From contig NC_031478.1 of assembly GCF_000006565.2 (NCBI RefSeq), positions 2,835,874-2,899,873 of the forward strand: a stretch of DNA of 64,000 nt, given 5' to 3'. Source of the stretch: Toxoplasma gondii ME49 (Eukaryota; Apicomplexa; Conoidasida; Eucoccidiorida; Sarcocystidae). The notes under the pieces were generated by a model. It saw only the letters and a list, made by a program, of their open reading frames with translations. It searched no databases and was not told where the DNA came from. Positions within the stretch are counted from its first letter, which is position 1; every line of letters begins with the position of its first letter. Positions 44,827 through 57,000 of the stretch are shown piece after piece. A program made the translations under genes and the position numbers.

Positions 44827-47800
44827 AAGCCTGCGTTCTATCAAAACGTCGGAAACAGCGGTGGCATACGCATTCACACGTCGCCACAGCAACGAAGTGC
44901 ATGCCTTATATTTTTTGTCAACAAAGAAAAACTGAATGACAAGTGAAATAACTTGTAATTTAATTAGCAAACTTGACGCCTCCACTAAGGCAAATTGGCT
45001 CATATTCCACGCAGGCGTGTAAGCACAGCAGGGATATTCGTGCGTCGCACTTAACCAGATTAAACGGCTTTTGTGTCATGAAAAAAGACACGCATCATCT
45101 TTTTTTCCGTATCTCTCAATTCTTCAAAAGACAGCTTGGCAGCGTTTCGCTATTTTGCTTTCCATGACAGGACAACCGTACCTCGTAGCAATGATCCTCC
45201 AGGTTAGACTGTGTTTCTATTCCTCCAAGCAGCCGCCGAGGTTCTGTGTTTCCGTGTTTTCTTGAATCCTTCCCAAGGAAAACGCGATTTTCACTCTCCA
45301 AAAGTTCCTTAGGAATAACTCGCCCCTCTATTTGGACGGCTTTCTTCCTCTCAGTTCGACCTCCTGATATTTTCTCTTCCTTGTGGGAAGCGCCTTTTCT
45401 TGCCATTGCCAGATATCTCGGGAAAGCTTCATTCTTGTGTAAAAGGTCTGCCGAGCTAGAGAACGGAGACAGAACAGAAGAGGGTCCAGAAGTGGCGGCA
45501 GACGCAGGAACGTGATTCTGCACGTTTCTCGCCCATTCTGAGTCTTCTGTGAGGTAAGGCGCGTCAGGTAAGAGCAGAGCCGAGGATGAATCATGCAGAG
45601 AAATTGTAGGGATGTATGTTTCTTGTGACGATGATAGAAGAGGCATTACATTGTTTCCGTGCTGGTCATGGCTTTCACGAATCATTCCGGAGTATGCCGG
45701 AAGGGGTATAATTGTAGAAAACTCGTCCTCTTGTGGATACAGGTGCATGCGGCTTGCTTTTTGCGTGAACAGCCTGTGTGGACGATAAGAATGTTGTAAC
45801 CCTTCTGGAAGGATACCATATTGGCCGAAAGCTTCGCCGTTCGATGTTAACTCTTCGGAATGGAAGACGTCTCCGGGTTGTTCATTGGTTTTTCCATAGT
45901 CACCTCCGTAACTGTGTCCATACGGCTCTTGATTGGAGTTCTCAATGCGCGAGATCAGTGGTCGATTCTCAGGCGCGACGTATGCATCAGACTCTCGGCT
46001 GGAAGTCATGTTGTGTCCACCGAGGGTCGATGTTACTACGGAGACATATGACTGTTCTGGATTTCCTCCACTTACGTCATATTCATACGGGAAAACAGGA
46101 GAGTGAACACCACGGTGACTAACCTCATTAGCGGTTTTTGAATGTGGCGATTTATTTACTCCTAAGAAGGCGCCTGATTCATGGGTGTTGAACGCATTCG
46201 AGATACCTTTGTGTGGAGAGTAAATGCGTTGCTCGCGTTTGATACTAAAACTGGCTGCCTCTCGTTCTAAAGAATGAGAAAACGGGAAAGAAGGCGGCGC
46301 ATCTGTATCACCACAAGAAATCGGTCTGTGTAGTACACATAGGTCTTCGATGACCTTGTAGCCCGGCGGGCATTTAAGAATTGGAGGAAGAAGTTGTTTC
46401 AGTATGCACCTGTTGTTTTCGTCCAAGTCTCCCTTCCTGCAAACGTAGCCGATTTCTTTGTACGTGCGCTGAAGGGAAAACAATAACGACACACAGATGG
46501 AGCATGGAGACGCTACGGAGCGCATGCTTCCTGTTCGTGGGGAATCTATACACATCCAGGTGTAGACAGAGACGCGGTTATCATGCCGACCCCAAAGCGA
46601 CACATTTGTCAACGTGTAACCAGCATTAGTTGGAGTTATGCGACTACACCGTTATGTGTAAGCATTCGGCGGGTTTGAACTTAGCAAGCTTTTGCATTCC
46701 TCAAAAAGAGCTCATCCATCGCCTTCTTCGCGTGTCCACTAGCCCGGCAACAAATTGTGTGCATTGAAACGGGCAGTAATCGTTCTTAGAAAATGAAGGA
46801 GCTTACCCAGCTGACAGGTGGCTAACACCAGGATTTCTGCGCTGTTACTCGGGTGTGGCTACAATGTGTTCGCTACTGCAGCGCAGGAAATATAGGAACT
46901 GAAAACTCAGGAACAGCAAACCCGGTATACCCTCGTTGGTTCACCGTTTCGTGCTGCTGGACCTCCTAACCAGTTGAACGTATTGTTAGAGCGCAGAACA
47001 AAAGTTAGAACGCTCCTCCTTCACGTGAACTGACTTACGCGGACACAGAGTCCATCGATCATCTCTTCTTGAGGATGACACCCGAGAAGCTTCTGCGCAT
47101 AGTTCACCTTGGCACATTTCGGTGTGCTATCGCTGACAAACTTTTGGTGGTAGCCTGGAGGGCACGTTCTAGAGATAGGCTGAACGAAGTGCACGCATAT
47201 GTTTTCGTTGATGACGCCTAGAAGGCATTTCTTGAGTGGTTTGTGAGAAACGACCTGCACACATCTGAACTGCAGTTGACAACATAAACACACGAAATCA
47301 GCTTTCAGAAAATACCGAGAAGTGACTCACCAAACAACTGATCCTACATCTTTGACCAACAAGATTAGAAATGCTATTTGTAACTCTAGTTCCTTGCATG
47401 CCCACAGGAAACAGCAACCGTCCTGAATAAGGTCGTTTATATTTCGACAAACACAAACCCGCCTGCAGCTCTAGAAGAGATGAGTACAGGCACAAGTACA
47501 GACTTGCGTACGGTTTCACGGAGGCACCTACCCAAATATATGCATATACGAATGTAAACATTGTGTGTACGTACATATTTGCACATGCGACACTGCATAA
47601 ATACTTCTACAAAGCATATACAAATACACATCCGCATGTGTCATACGCATGTGGTACTGCAGTCTAGACGGACCGTTTCTTTGTCGAAGGCGAAACCATC
47701 AGGGCAGGCTGGAAGAGAAAGCTCAGGGGCTGCGACAGAGAAATCGATGCTTGTGTCTCCTTTGTTCTTGTCCAACCCATCGACGGACGAAGACCAGGAA

Positions 47801-48171
47801 TTCCAAACGAAGAGAAAAAATAAATGACCCGCTATCGCAACTCGACGACATTGCTTACGCAAAAATTTCTGAAGCATGCTTGGCACACGTCTCGAAGCAC
47901 CATGACCTATATCACTAATTTCCGTTGTGTTTTTTGCTTTCTTCTCGTCTGCAGAGCTCAGAGTGGACACTGCAGAACTACCACTTTTGTCGGTCTCAGC
48001 GAACTTTGCCTCTCGGCGAGGCTCTCGGGAGAGAAAGGAATTGCAGGGCGCCATCTTCTCGGAAGCATTGCCTTCTCTCCTGCGGCCAGCTGGAAGATAC
48101 AGCAGAGCCGAAGCTTCCCTCATCAACGAAGACCATGCGGTCTCGCTTTCCGGAAACAGACGAACGAACAA
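42324..48171 (-). CDS. Oocyst wall protein-like Cys-rich secreted protein, 7 exons
   Basis: Exons are 48171-47647, 47269-47039, 46468-45182, 44645-44481, 44094-44019, 43655-42868 and 42470-42324, 1072 codons in phase. The Met at 47877 is the likelier start (974 residues), since it puts the hydrophobic stretch VAIAGHLFFLFVW at the N-terminus as a signal. Repeated motifs with the CPPGY/C-x-V spacing of apicomplexan oocyst wall proteins follow: ACPDGF, TCPPGYHQ, KCPPGYKV...DLCV, CMGV...LCAG, WFCPLDV, VCPEGYNVTPAQAC and HAGFLLLPEGVCVQ. The large third exon inserts about 380 residues rich in Ser, Tyr and His between cysteine blocks, and exon 6 inserts about 190 residues rich in Lys, Ser and Pro. 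Family members are secreted into wall-forming bodies of macrogametes and build the oocyst wall. Expression stage is inferred from the family. Confidence 0.8.
44796..44822. repeat. (TA)n microsatellite
   Basis: A TA run of about 27 bases in the third intron of the oocyst-wall-like gene. Confidence 0.9.
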
Positions 48172-48498
48172 TCAGTACAGAAATAACTGGGAGGGGCATA
48201 AAGTGCGGTCCCACCCTAGTCGTGGGCAGCAAAATCGGTACTACACAAACGAGGCTTAACCACGCAAAATCCGATGGAAAACAACTGGTAAGTATGAACA
48301 ATGACAGGAAGCGTAAGAATTAGTGTGGTTGTTTCATCGGCGGCTGAACTTCTATGTCGCCGTACAGAAAAGACAATTTGTCAGGAGGGCCAGTGAAGCA
48401 GCAAGACCCTTCTACTGGCACTGAACGAGGTGATACCACCTCAAATTTAACACAACATTTCCATTGTTTATTCCTGTCCCTCCGGGTTATCCTAATCC
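48172..48498. promoter_or_regulatory. Short divergent spacer (bidirectional promoter candidate)
   Basis: Only 327 bases separate the most upstream Met of the minus-strand oocyst-wall-like frame (48171) from the ATG of the plus-strand gene (48499). If the wall gene starts at 47877 the spacer is 621 bases. No core motif was identified. Confidence 0.4.
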
Positions 48499-50300
48499 AT
48501 GGCTTACTGCGATACTCACTACCTGAACGTCTACTTGTGCAACCCACAGGAGAGAACCTCGTGTCTGACCAAACAACCCAGTGAGGTAAAACGATACATG
48601 AATGCTAACATAAGAGCACGCGAGGCCAGCCAAATGACTTTGGGGCCGTAGACGACTACAGATGCTGTTAGCACAAAACTGCTTTAAAATCACGGTGTCT
48701 GTCGTTATCCCTGAAGCAGGAAATACAAATTCATATTATAAAATTCAATCCGGTTCATCTGTTCCTTTTTCGGCAAAAGTGTATTCAAGGGAAATGAGCA
48801 AAGAAAAAAAAGATGGTATCGAAATGTTGCTCTACAACAGAACCTGATAAGTTGAATAGAGAAAGACAGGAATGCACACATCTTCGACCTCTATGAATGA
48901 TGTTGCATTCGCCTTCCTCCCTGAGTTAAGCCTAGGTATTCTCTGGTTGGGTTGCCTGCGCGTTGACAATTGTTTTGAAAAAGGAGAGATACAGCATCAG
49001 AGAACGGTTCGATCGACTTTGGATCCACAAAGGAAGCGGATACACGGGAATTCTTCAACACCAAGAGGAAGCCTTCTCGTACATCGCGGCTGGGCGCGAA
49101 AGTCTCTCACTCAGCTCCGAGGTAGTCATGGACACAAACAAATGGAGACAAATAAAGTACTTAAAAAGGCACACGATGCAGAGTAACTGTACGATATCTC
49201 AGAGCGTCCGATGTAAACGGCCGATTTGTTCTGTAAATATACAAATCATCATCTTCCAACAGAAGCAGAAACTGACAGAACGTTAAAGACTACACGGTCA
49301 CATCCGAATAACACGGACTTTTTCTGGTTCGGTAAAGAGATGAAGAAAACCTAAGTACATGTAGGCGTTTTGCATGATGATGACGCTGGCAGTATTGGTG
49401 TTTTCTTTTCTCTTGTCCCTCTCCTGATGTGAGGTGGGAGGCAACAGTCGTCCGGGGGTTGCCTCCACTTCACATTGCGACCAAAAGTGCGATCCAGTCA
49501 CAGGGGAAAACAAATATCAAGAGTGCAAACGGAGACTGACAGAAACACGACAAATCCTGCGCTTGCAGAATACACGTCTGCGTTTTTTGAGCGCCATCCG
49601 GTGGCCACACACAACAGCTACCGCAGCATGGGAACGACGGCGCTTTTTATCCCACGTCAGCGGTGACGGGGAGAGGGACCTTTCATGCAACACTTTTCTC
49701 TTTTATGCGGTGAAGCTGAGCCAGCGAGAAACAAAACATCAGCTACGAGCCGCAAGACTTCCAGGCATAAGAATGACATCTGCTTCTCCTGCAGTATATT
49801 CCCGAGCACACGCGTACGACTAGTATTCAGACTGTGTTGAGCTTTTCTCAACAAAAATAGAATTTTATCATTCATCTTCTTTATCGGGCCAATGATCGGA
49901 GTCTTCTCTTTTAGCGGAGGAACTACGTACTCCATCTTTCACGCCCATCAACAGACAGAACATGCGTGTGACTGCGAGTGCTTGCGTCAGAAGTCCACTG
50001 CAGCAGGAAAGAGAACATCGTTTCACTTCGTTGAACAACCCCACAGTTTCGATGGCTACCTCCTAGGGTGCGTGAGTCGCACGTCCCTTCTGACCAGGAA
50101 CTATCCCAACGATGAATGGTGCTCACGGCAGCAAGCTTAACAGGGCAGGTCTTTCTAAAGTCTTTATTGGTGGAATTTGGTGAGTTGCGCATCTGTCCAC
50201 CGTTTTGTGCGTGCATGAAGCCGAAAAGCAGAGCCTCTCCGGCACATTGTGATCCCTCAGACAGGAGTGCATGAACATGTGCGTGCGTAAGAAATAGTTG

Positions 50301-50340
<40 letters not shown>

Positions 50341-50763
50341 CAGGACGCTGGCGTCTCTCGATTAGGTTATTCTAGAAGATAACTCAGAACAGTGCTGGAG
50401 GATTCCTCTTCTAATCCCCGCGGTAGACCTACAAAGTACCAATAGAGCATACGGCTAGTGACCTGTATGCGTAACGTGCCTCACGAGTGAGACGCGGATA
50501 GCAGGGTTGCGGTGTCAGCCTCAAGCAGAATTCCCGAGTTCACAAGTGCAGACAGAAAAGAAAGCCTATTGTGCACAGATGAAGAAACATTCAAGGAGCT
50601 TCGTGCGCTGTGGAGACAGTCGGAAGAAAAACATTTGGAAACCAGAGTTCTCACAAAACATCAAAGCTTCAAAATGGCTCAGAAGTGGGCGGCGCCCCGC
50701 CGAACAGCGATCTGTCTGAGTTCCCTAAAAAACGTGCGTGCCACTGGAGAGAAAGAACATTGA
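48499..50763 (+). CDS. Small uncharacterised protein, 4 exons
   Basis: Assembled here from splice phase: 48499-48585, 48936-49182, 49569-49662 and 50505-50763, giving 228 residues. The ATG at 48499 sits in a good context (tccATGG). Exon 1 is cysteine- and tyrosine-rich (MAYCDTHYLNVYLCNPQERTSC). Exon 2 begins with a short hydrophobic stretch (VFSGWVACALTIVL), then turns basic/aromatic (RYSIRERFDRLWIHKG). Exon 3 encodes AFFERHPVATHNSYRSMGTTALFIPRQ. Exon 4 is charged and helical (DEETFKELRALWRQSEEKHLE). No family is recognised. The hydrophobic stretch followed by amphipathic helices would suit a small membrane-associated or mitochondrial complex subunit, which is a guess. The exon 2 donor (CAGA|GTAACT) and exon 4 acceptor are the weakest sites. 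Confidence 0.55.
50303..50335. repeat. (TA)n microsatellite
   Basis: A TA run of about 33 bases in the last intron of the 48.5-50.8 kb gene. Confidence 0.9.
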
Positions 50764-51378
50764 ACATCTGGAGAAGTAAACACACTTGGAGATACACAGT
50801 TGCCTCCATACTTGAGTTCATCGCATATATCGGCTTTCCCTGTTCATCACAGCTCCTGCTCTCTAAACCATATTAACCGAAGTCAAATACTGACACCGCA
50901 CGCGACACTGAAAAATACCTGATGTGGCACGTATGCGGTTACCCACAAATATACATACAAACACACATGCATACACATGCGTCGGCACATGTACGCACCT
51001 GCGGCGTTAAGTAAATGAACAAATCACGACAGTGACACACTGTTCATCCTAACCACCACTCGGTGAGGAGAGAAGTGAGAGAAGCAAAGCTCACCCCGGC
51101 CGCATCTGCATTCGGGTATAAGCCGGCAGGGGTTTCGACAGACAGAAAATGCGCAACTAGCGAATGAAGGAAAAAGAGAAGCACAGAAAAAGCTTCAGAA
51201 CTCGCAGAAGACGAAGGCGGCTACAGGAAAGAAAACTACTCTCAAATGCTTCGCACTGGAGCATGCAGACCTCCCAAGCATAGCGAAAAGAGGTTGAAAA
51301 GAAAGCGATATTGATCTCGATTTCTCAGAAATAGAGTGAGAGAAGGAAGTAAAAAAAAGCCGATCCACTTGGGCCTCG
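50764..51378. other. Convergent intergenic region
   Basis: Between the ends of the plus-strand gene (50763) and the minus-strand J-domain gene (51379). I see no coding segment; it probably holds both 3' UTRs. CA/TG-rich degenerate repeats occur near 50940-51000. Confidence 0.5.
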
Positions 51379-53454
51379 TCATCGGTGACCAATGAGCTGC
51401 TGAAACGCCCCCGTGACCAAATGCATCGCTTCTGCCGCCTGCAAAAGACAGAACACGTTTCGAGACAAAGGGAGGCAAGCCCACACAATAGACGGTGAGC
51501 CACAGTACCTCAGATTCTTCCCCATGTTCCACTGCGCAACTGGTGTTTCGCCGCACACAGAAGTCTCGTTTTTTCACAAGACGTTCGAGCTTACCAAGGA
51601 CACTGAAGTGGGCTCCTTCCCTACGATGCCCAGGTGACACGCATCATAGGCGTGAAGAAACCGGCAGACAAGGGAACAAACTTGACAAACCAAAATCGTG
51701 CCTTCTGTCGTCTCAGTCACGGCTCTTCAACACGAACCCTTACAGCTATATACATATACAGGTACATGTATACGCATATATGTGTGCACAGTAATCTGTC
51801 AGTGAAGACAAAAACGTACACAGATGCTGTGCTGTGCTGATATGCAAGGTCATCAGAGAACCCTGTTGCAGGTCCGTTGTTTCCACCTACTCGAGGATGA
51901 GGGTTTTTGTCTGGATGGACGAGGAGCGCAAGCTGCCGGAAGGCTGCACGGGCCTGGCTACGCAGCGACTGCGGTGAAGTATCTCTCGACGGTCGCGCAA
52001 TCTGAAAACGAAAAAAGGCATGCGATTTCTTTCATTCTCTAACCGAAAAAACACCAGAGAACAATGACGCAGGAAAGAGTTGTGAGTGTCTGCGACTACA
52101 GGAGAAGGTGGCCGCTACGAAGACGAATGCACCGAGACACGTCACTGGCCAGTCCACTAGAGTGACCAAGACGAAGAGAGCGCCACGCTGTCCCGAGTAT
52201 TCGTTTCTTCCCACTGACTACGAGAGAGAAACAAAGCACGGGAAGCCGATCGCGCGTCCAGTGCAGAATTTAAGTTTGCAGCAACAAGAAAGTGGCGGTG
52301 GCGTCGAAATAGTTAACGCGCGGGTTGAACATGCTCGATGAATACAGGAAATACGCAAGAGAACTCACATGGTTGGAGACATTGGTTTCGAAGGCTGTGA
52401 AAGAGTCCGCATTCGAACCACATCCAGATGAGGTATCTACGATTGCAATACTGTACATACCTCAGAACGATTGTTCATGGCCACGAGTGTGTCAGACTCC
52501 CGCCAGGAACAACCCAGCTGAAATTCGAATGAGATGTCTCCACATTCCGTGCCGTTTTCTTACCTGAAGAATGCTCCATGCACTCGTCTGTTTGCAAGCC
52601 AACACCCGCCGAACAGCTAGCGCCTGTGCCTCCGTCAGTGGCTTCCCCGCTGTCTTCGTGTCTCCTCGGGCTCCGTGTTGATCCTCTTTCGAAGCATGAA
52701 GAGATCGCTGCCCTGCTGTTGTCTCTGCTTTCGGTGACCCTGGGACAACCTCAGGGTTTTGCCCCGCCACACCCTGTCGGCCCGCAGAGCTGTTTCCACC
52801 CTCTCGCCCTCCCACGCCTCCAGCGCTCGAGCCTCCGACTGCAGTCGCGCCTCCAGCCGCCCGCGCGGCAAAGGCCGCCGCTGTCGCGGCTGCTGCCGCG
52901 GAGACAGGGGGATTGTTCTGCGGGATGTAAGGGCCGGAAGGCCTTTCAGGGCCATCAGCCTCCTTCTTGGAGCCGTTTTGACCAGGTCCACAGGACGAGT
53001 AGAGGCGGACATCTTCCTGGGCCTGACGTCTCAGCTGTTCTGCAGCAAGTGGAGAAGAAAGCAGAAAAACGGGGACAAGTTTTCCTTTGTGCGTAATTTC
53101 AGGGCGAACTATCGCGAGTCCCACCCACCACTGCAATGCACGCCAACGAAAAAACAGTTCTCCAAACGAAGTCATTCACAAACCATGAAAGTGAGGAGTT
53201 GACCCTCGTCTCTACCACCATCACCGGACTGATGACGTCATGCGCCCGCATGAGAAACAGCTGAAGGGCGGAGAAGCATCCCACGAACTGAGAAGTCTTT
53301 CACCTTGCATGCCGTGGTCGAATTCAGCAAAAGGAGCACGGAACCGATCCACGTTCCGTTTCGGCGGCGCGTCTCCCGAGCCAACAGGACCTGTCGCCGG
53401 GCCCTGTCCGGGCGCGGTCGGAACCGATCCCGAAGAATGCTTTTTTTTAGCCAT
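51379..53454 (-). CDS. J-domain (DnaJ/Hsp40) co-chaperone, J domain at the C-terminus, 4 exons
   Basis: Exons are 53454-53304, 53039-52564, 52001-51891 and 51438-51379, 265 residues in phase. The N-terminal three quarters is Lys/Gly/Pro- and Ala/Gly-rich low complexity, with a short conserved-looking segment (RFRAPFAEFDHGMQEQLRRQAQEDV). The J domain fills the end: a helix I-like start (ALAVRRVLACKQTSAWSIL), helix II (SLRSQARAAFRQLALLVHPDKNPHPR) with the invariant HPD at about 238-240, and helix III (AAEAMHLVTGAFQQLIG) just before the stop. The HPD loop stimulates Hsp70 ATPase. The ACK-x-x-SAWSIL and LLVHPDKN wording is nearest to the DNAJB12/DNAJC14 type. No G/F region, zinc finger or membrane span is seen. 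Confidence 0.85.
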
Positions 53455-54004
53455 GCATGGAGGGACGACACGCGCGGTGTTGCCAGCTGTTCCTAGAGGG
53501 CATTTGAACACAAAAGAAGATCGACGGAAGGTATTGAAGACCCGGTTCAAACGTGAAGTTACATTGTTCATCTTTCCCATCACCGAGAGCGTCTGCAACC
53601 AAAGAAAACGCTTTCTGTTGCATTCTTGAAGTGCAGCATCCACATTTGCGTTGCCCCGTAACTACACCTGTTGTACATTCGAAATCAAACAGAAGATCAG
53701 AACCGAGGTGCCGCACCTTTCCATTCTGCACTGTCTCGTTAAGCAGCCTCAGCAACTACATGTGGATATCTTTTGCCCCAATCGAATTCTTGTGTTTAGA
53801 ATTGCGTTCTTCGCGAGGCGTCAGTTATGTGCCGCGACCCGAGAAGTTTCTTGGTCGAAGAGAGTCGCCCCCATCGACCGACAGAAACAAGAATAATAGA
53901 AACGAAACAAACCCGTTCCCAGACAGACGAGACGCCGCGGGCAGGCGGAGGGAGGACGATCCGCCTGCCTGACAGAAAGAACAATTTTCTCCGCAGTCGC
54001 GACG

Positions 54005-57000
54005 TCATTGTACCTCACCAGCAGAGCCTGAAATGCCGGCAGCCGTCGCGGCGAACTGCTGCCGAGCCTCTTGAATTAGCTTTTGTTGTCTTTCTCGAAA
54101 CTTCTCTTCAACCTGGAAACGGCAGCAGCATCTCCACTGGCCATACCATGAGAAAACACAACACTCGCGTGACGCAGACGCCAAAGGCGAACGGGAGATC
54201 GACAGCTAGGGAAAGAAACGAGGCATTCAGGGGCAACTTCGCAGTCTCAGCGCTTTGCGATGGAAGCATAACACAGCGATATTAACGCAGTTCCGGCGTG
54301 GGTTATTCATCTCAGTGGAGAAGTATTCTGTTTGATAGTCTGTGCCAGACAATGTGGAATCGTGATGACACAATCCTGGCAAAGAGAGATAGATGAAACC
54401 CTGAAACCGAACTTTCCTCCTGGATGATCTTTCCGCGCCTTCCTCTGTACCTGTCGATCGTGTCGCATGGCGCTTCTCTTTGCCGCTGAGGTCAGGAGGG
54501 CAGCTGCACTGCAGACCGGGCACCTGCGACAAAAACCCACAAAGCAGAAGAGTTCAGCAAGTCGCATGTCAAGAGTGCACACGCTGTTTCAAAGCCTCTT
54601 CTGGCTCCACACAACTCACTTTCTCCCTTAAAGAGGAATCACTCGGACTCACCACTTCCCGCGTTCCAGTTCCTCGTAGCTTCGATCGAAGACGTGACCC
54701 TCCAGGCAGGTGAAGGTGCCACTCCACCCGGCAACCATGTTGGCGAGTTTGGCCACAGGCTTCGCGCCGGAAGGAGTCTCCACTTCCCCGCCTGTGGCTC
54801 CTTCTCTTCCTCCCTGTCCCCCGCCGCCTCTTGAGTCCACACTCCCCCCATTGCCACTTGCTCTGTCTATCGCCTTCTCCCCCAGCGTCTCGCCTGTCTT
54901 CTTGGAGGCGAAGGGAGCGAAGAACGAGGCCGGCGAAGACGCGGTTCTATCCTCCGGGCTCTGCGTCATTCGTTCAGTCCCCTGGGTTGTCCGCGTTTGC
55001 GCGGTGTCTCCGTCGCAGCCAGGCTCCCGGCAAGGGCGAGGTGCGCCGGGGTCTGGACGCCCCCACGTCGCTGGAGCAGCCCCGCCCAGTTCGGGCCTCA
55101 GAAAATAAGTCCCGACCATTGGATCCTTGCCAGAAAGCGACACCTTCGACACTCGGCACCTGCTGCCTCTCGCGCCGTCCTCGAATCGCCACTGAACTTG
55201 CAGCAGAGTGCCGCGCCGGACGAGACTGGGCCTCGCAGCCCCGGGCGCCGCTCCTCGTGCAGCACTGGAAGCGCTTCCGCGACGAGTAGAAGTAGACACT
55301 CTCGACGGCGGAGACAGGGTGAAAGGGCCGAGCGGGTGAGAGCCGCCGAGCAGACGTCGCACGAAAGAGAATTGCCTAGAAAGGGAGAGACAACCAGGAA
55401 AAAGCAGGTCCCAACTTCAAAATTAGGATGCAGTTTCTGGGCCAACAACCTCTCCACTAAAGTCTGAGGAACAGAAAGAAGGCTCTCTCAAGAGGCGTCT
55501 GAGATGTATAACCGAATATCAACATGCATGCACAAATGGACACAACTGATCCTTGTACAATTTGTTTCTACCCACTTGATTCGTTAGTTTAACTTGAGGA
55601 GTCTTATATTTACAGCTATGCCGTTTTATAACGTGAAACAGAGATTCTAGCTTCAGTTGATATCTGAATTTCGGGAGCTGCACGCGCGGCATGGGAGTGG
55701 AGGAAAGGACAGTGGAAGACAGCTACTACGAGAGAGAGACAACCTCGAGATGCGGAAAAAGGAAATGCAACTCCCTGCGGGGACACTAACACCAGAATCA
55801 GCTCGCGTGTTTAGAAGGGAAAGCTAAAACACCGGATGTGCGGTTCTGCGGGACCCATGCATCGGTCGTGGGAGGCCAAAGCACAAGGAATCCAGTTTCA
55901 TGGAGAAGAAAATGAATCTAGGAAACCGTAGCAAATGCCAAAAATACATCCCTTTTTTGGCTATGGATTGGTGAAATGGGAGAACAACCTTTCTTCTGTT
56001 TGAACAAAGTACAAACGGCATTGCCACAGGCCGGCTAGCTCTAACCCAAGACGAAATGCCCGAAGCAAACCCGTCGTCTGTCTCATCATCCACCGCTCCC
56101 ACCTGAAAAGGTTGACGATCTTCAAGCAGCAGGGGCAGCGGCCGCTTCCGCGAGCACCTCCTCGTCGGGCGCTCGAATCTCGGTCTGTCTCGGCAGTTGC
56201 TCCTTCACCTCCAACCACGCCAGCGGCCCTTGTATTGCCTTGCCCCGTCGCCAGAGACACCGTCGCTCGGCTGAGGCGGCGGGACGTTGTCCCCAGGCTC
56301 CCCACAGAGCGGTAGTCGAGCAAACCCAGATCTCGCGCCCCGTGCAAGGGACACAGGGCGGCCGCGGCAGGCGATCCCCGCTGAGGTCGAGACACTTTTT
56401 CCTCCGAGATTTCGTCGCCTCGACCCACCCGTCCCTTGATCTCCCCGCGGAGCTCGGCCCCGGCCGGCTCCCCGCGTCCCCCAGGCTGTCCCTTCGGCGC
56501 GAGGCCGGTCACAGGCTCGGAGACGACTGTCTCTGCCGCGTGCCCCTTGAGGGCGACGCCGTCGGGAATCCTGGGGCGAGGAAAGGCACCCCACCCTAAA
56601 GGTTTCTCACACGATGGCGGCGCTTGTCCTGGACCCGTTAGCGGGCTCGACAGAATCGACCCCCGGTACAACTGACTCATGCGTGGAGCCTTGGCTTTTG
56701 CGGAGGCACAGAGAGAATTTGAGGCCTCTTTTCCAGTGGTCGGTCTGCAGAAACTCGCAAACGTCGCGTCTAGGTGCGTCGCAGAACGCTTTCTTCTCTC
56801 TTCCCCCGACAGCAACGGTGGCGTACGGCGGCAGCGCGTCACAGGGGGACTCGCGGGGACCGGGGGTAGCGAGAGCTCCTGTTCAACGACCATCACTTCT
56901 TTTACGAAAGACACGTGGTTGGCTTCCTCCTTCGCTGTTCTGTCGCGCGACTCGGTTTCGCGTTCCCTTTCGCGCTTAATCAAGTCCACGTGCAGTTCAG

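Noticed and set aside
53447..54005. A fusion of the giant zinc-cluster gene with the J-domain gene, or an exon ending at 53447 that overlaps the J-protein ATG
   Set aside because: The zinc-cluster frame reaches its own TGA at 54007-54005, so no extra exon is needed. The overlap with the ATG at 53454 follows only if a phase-1 splice is forced.
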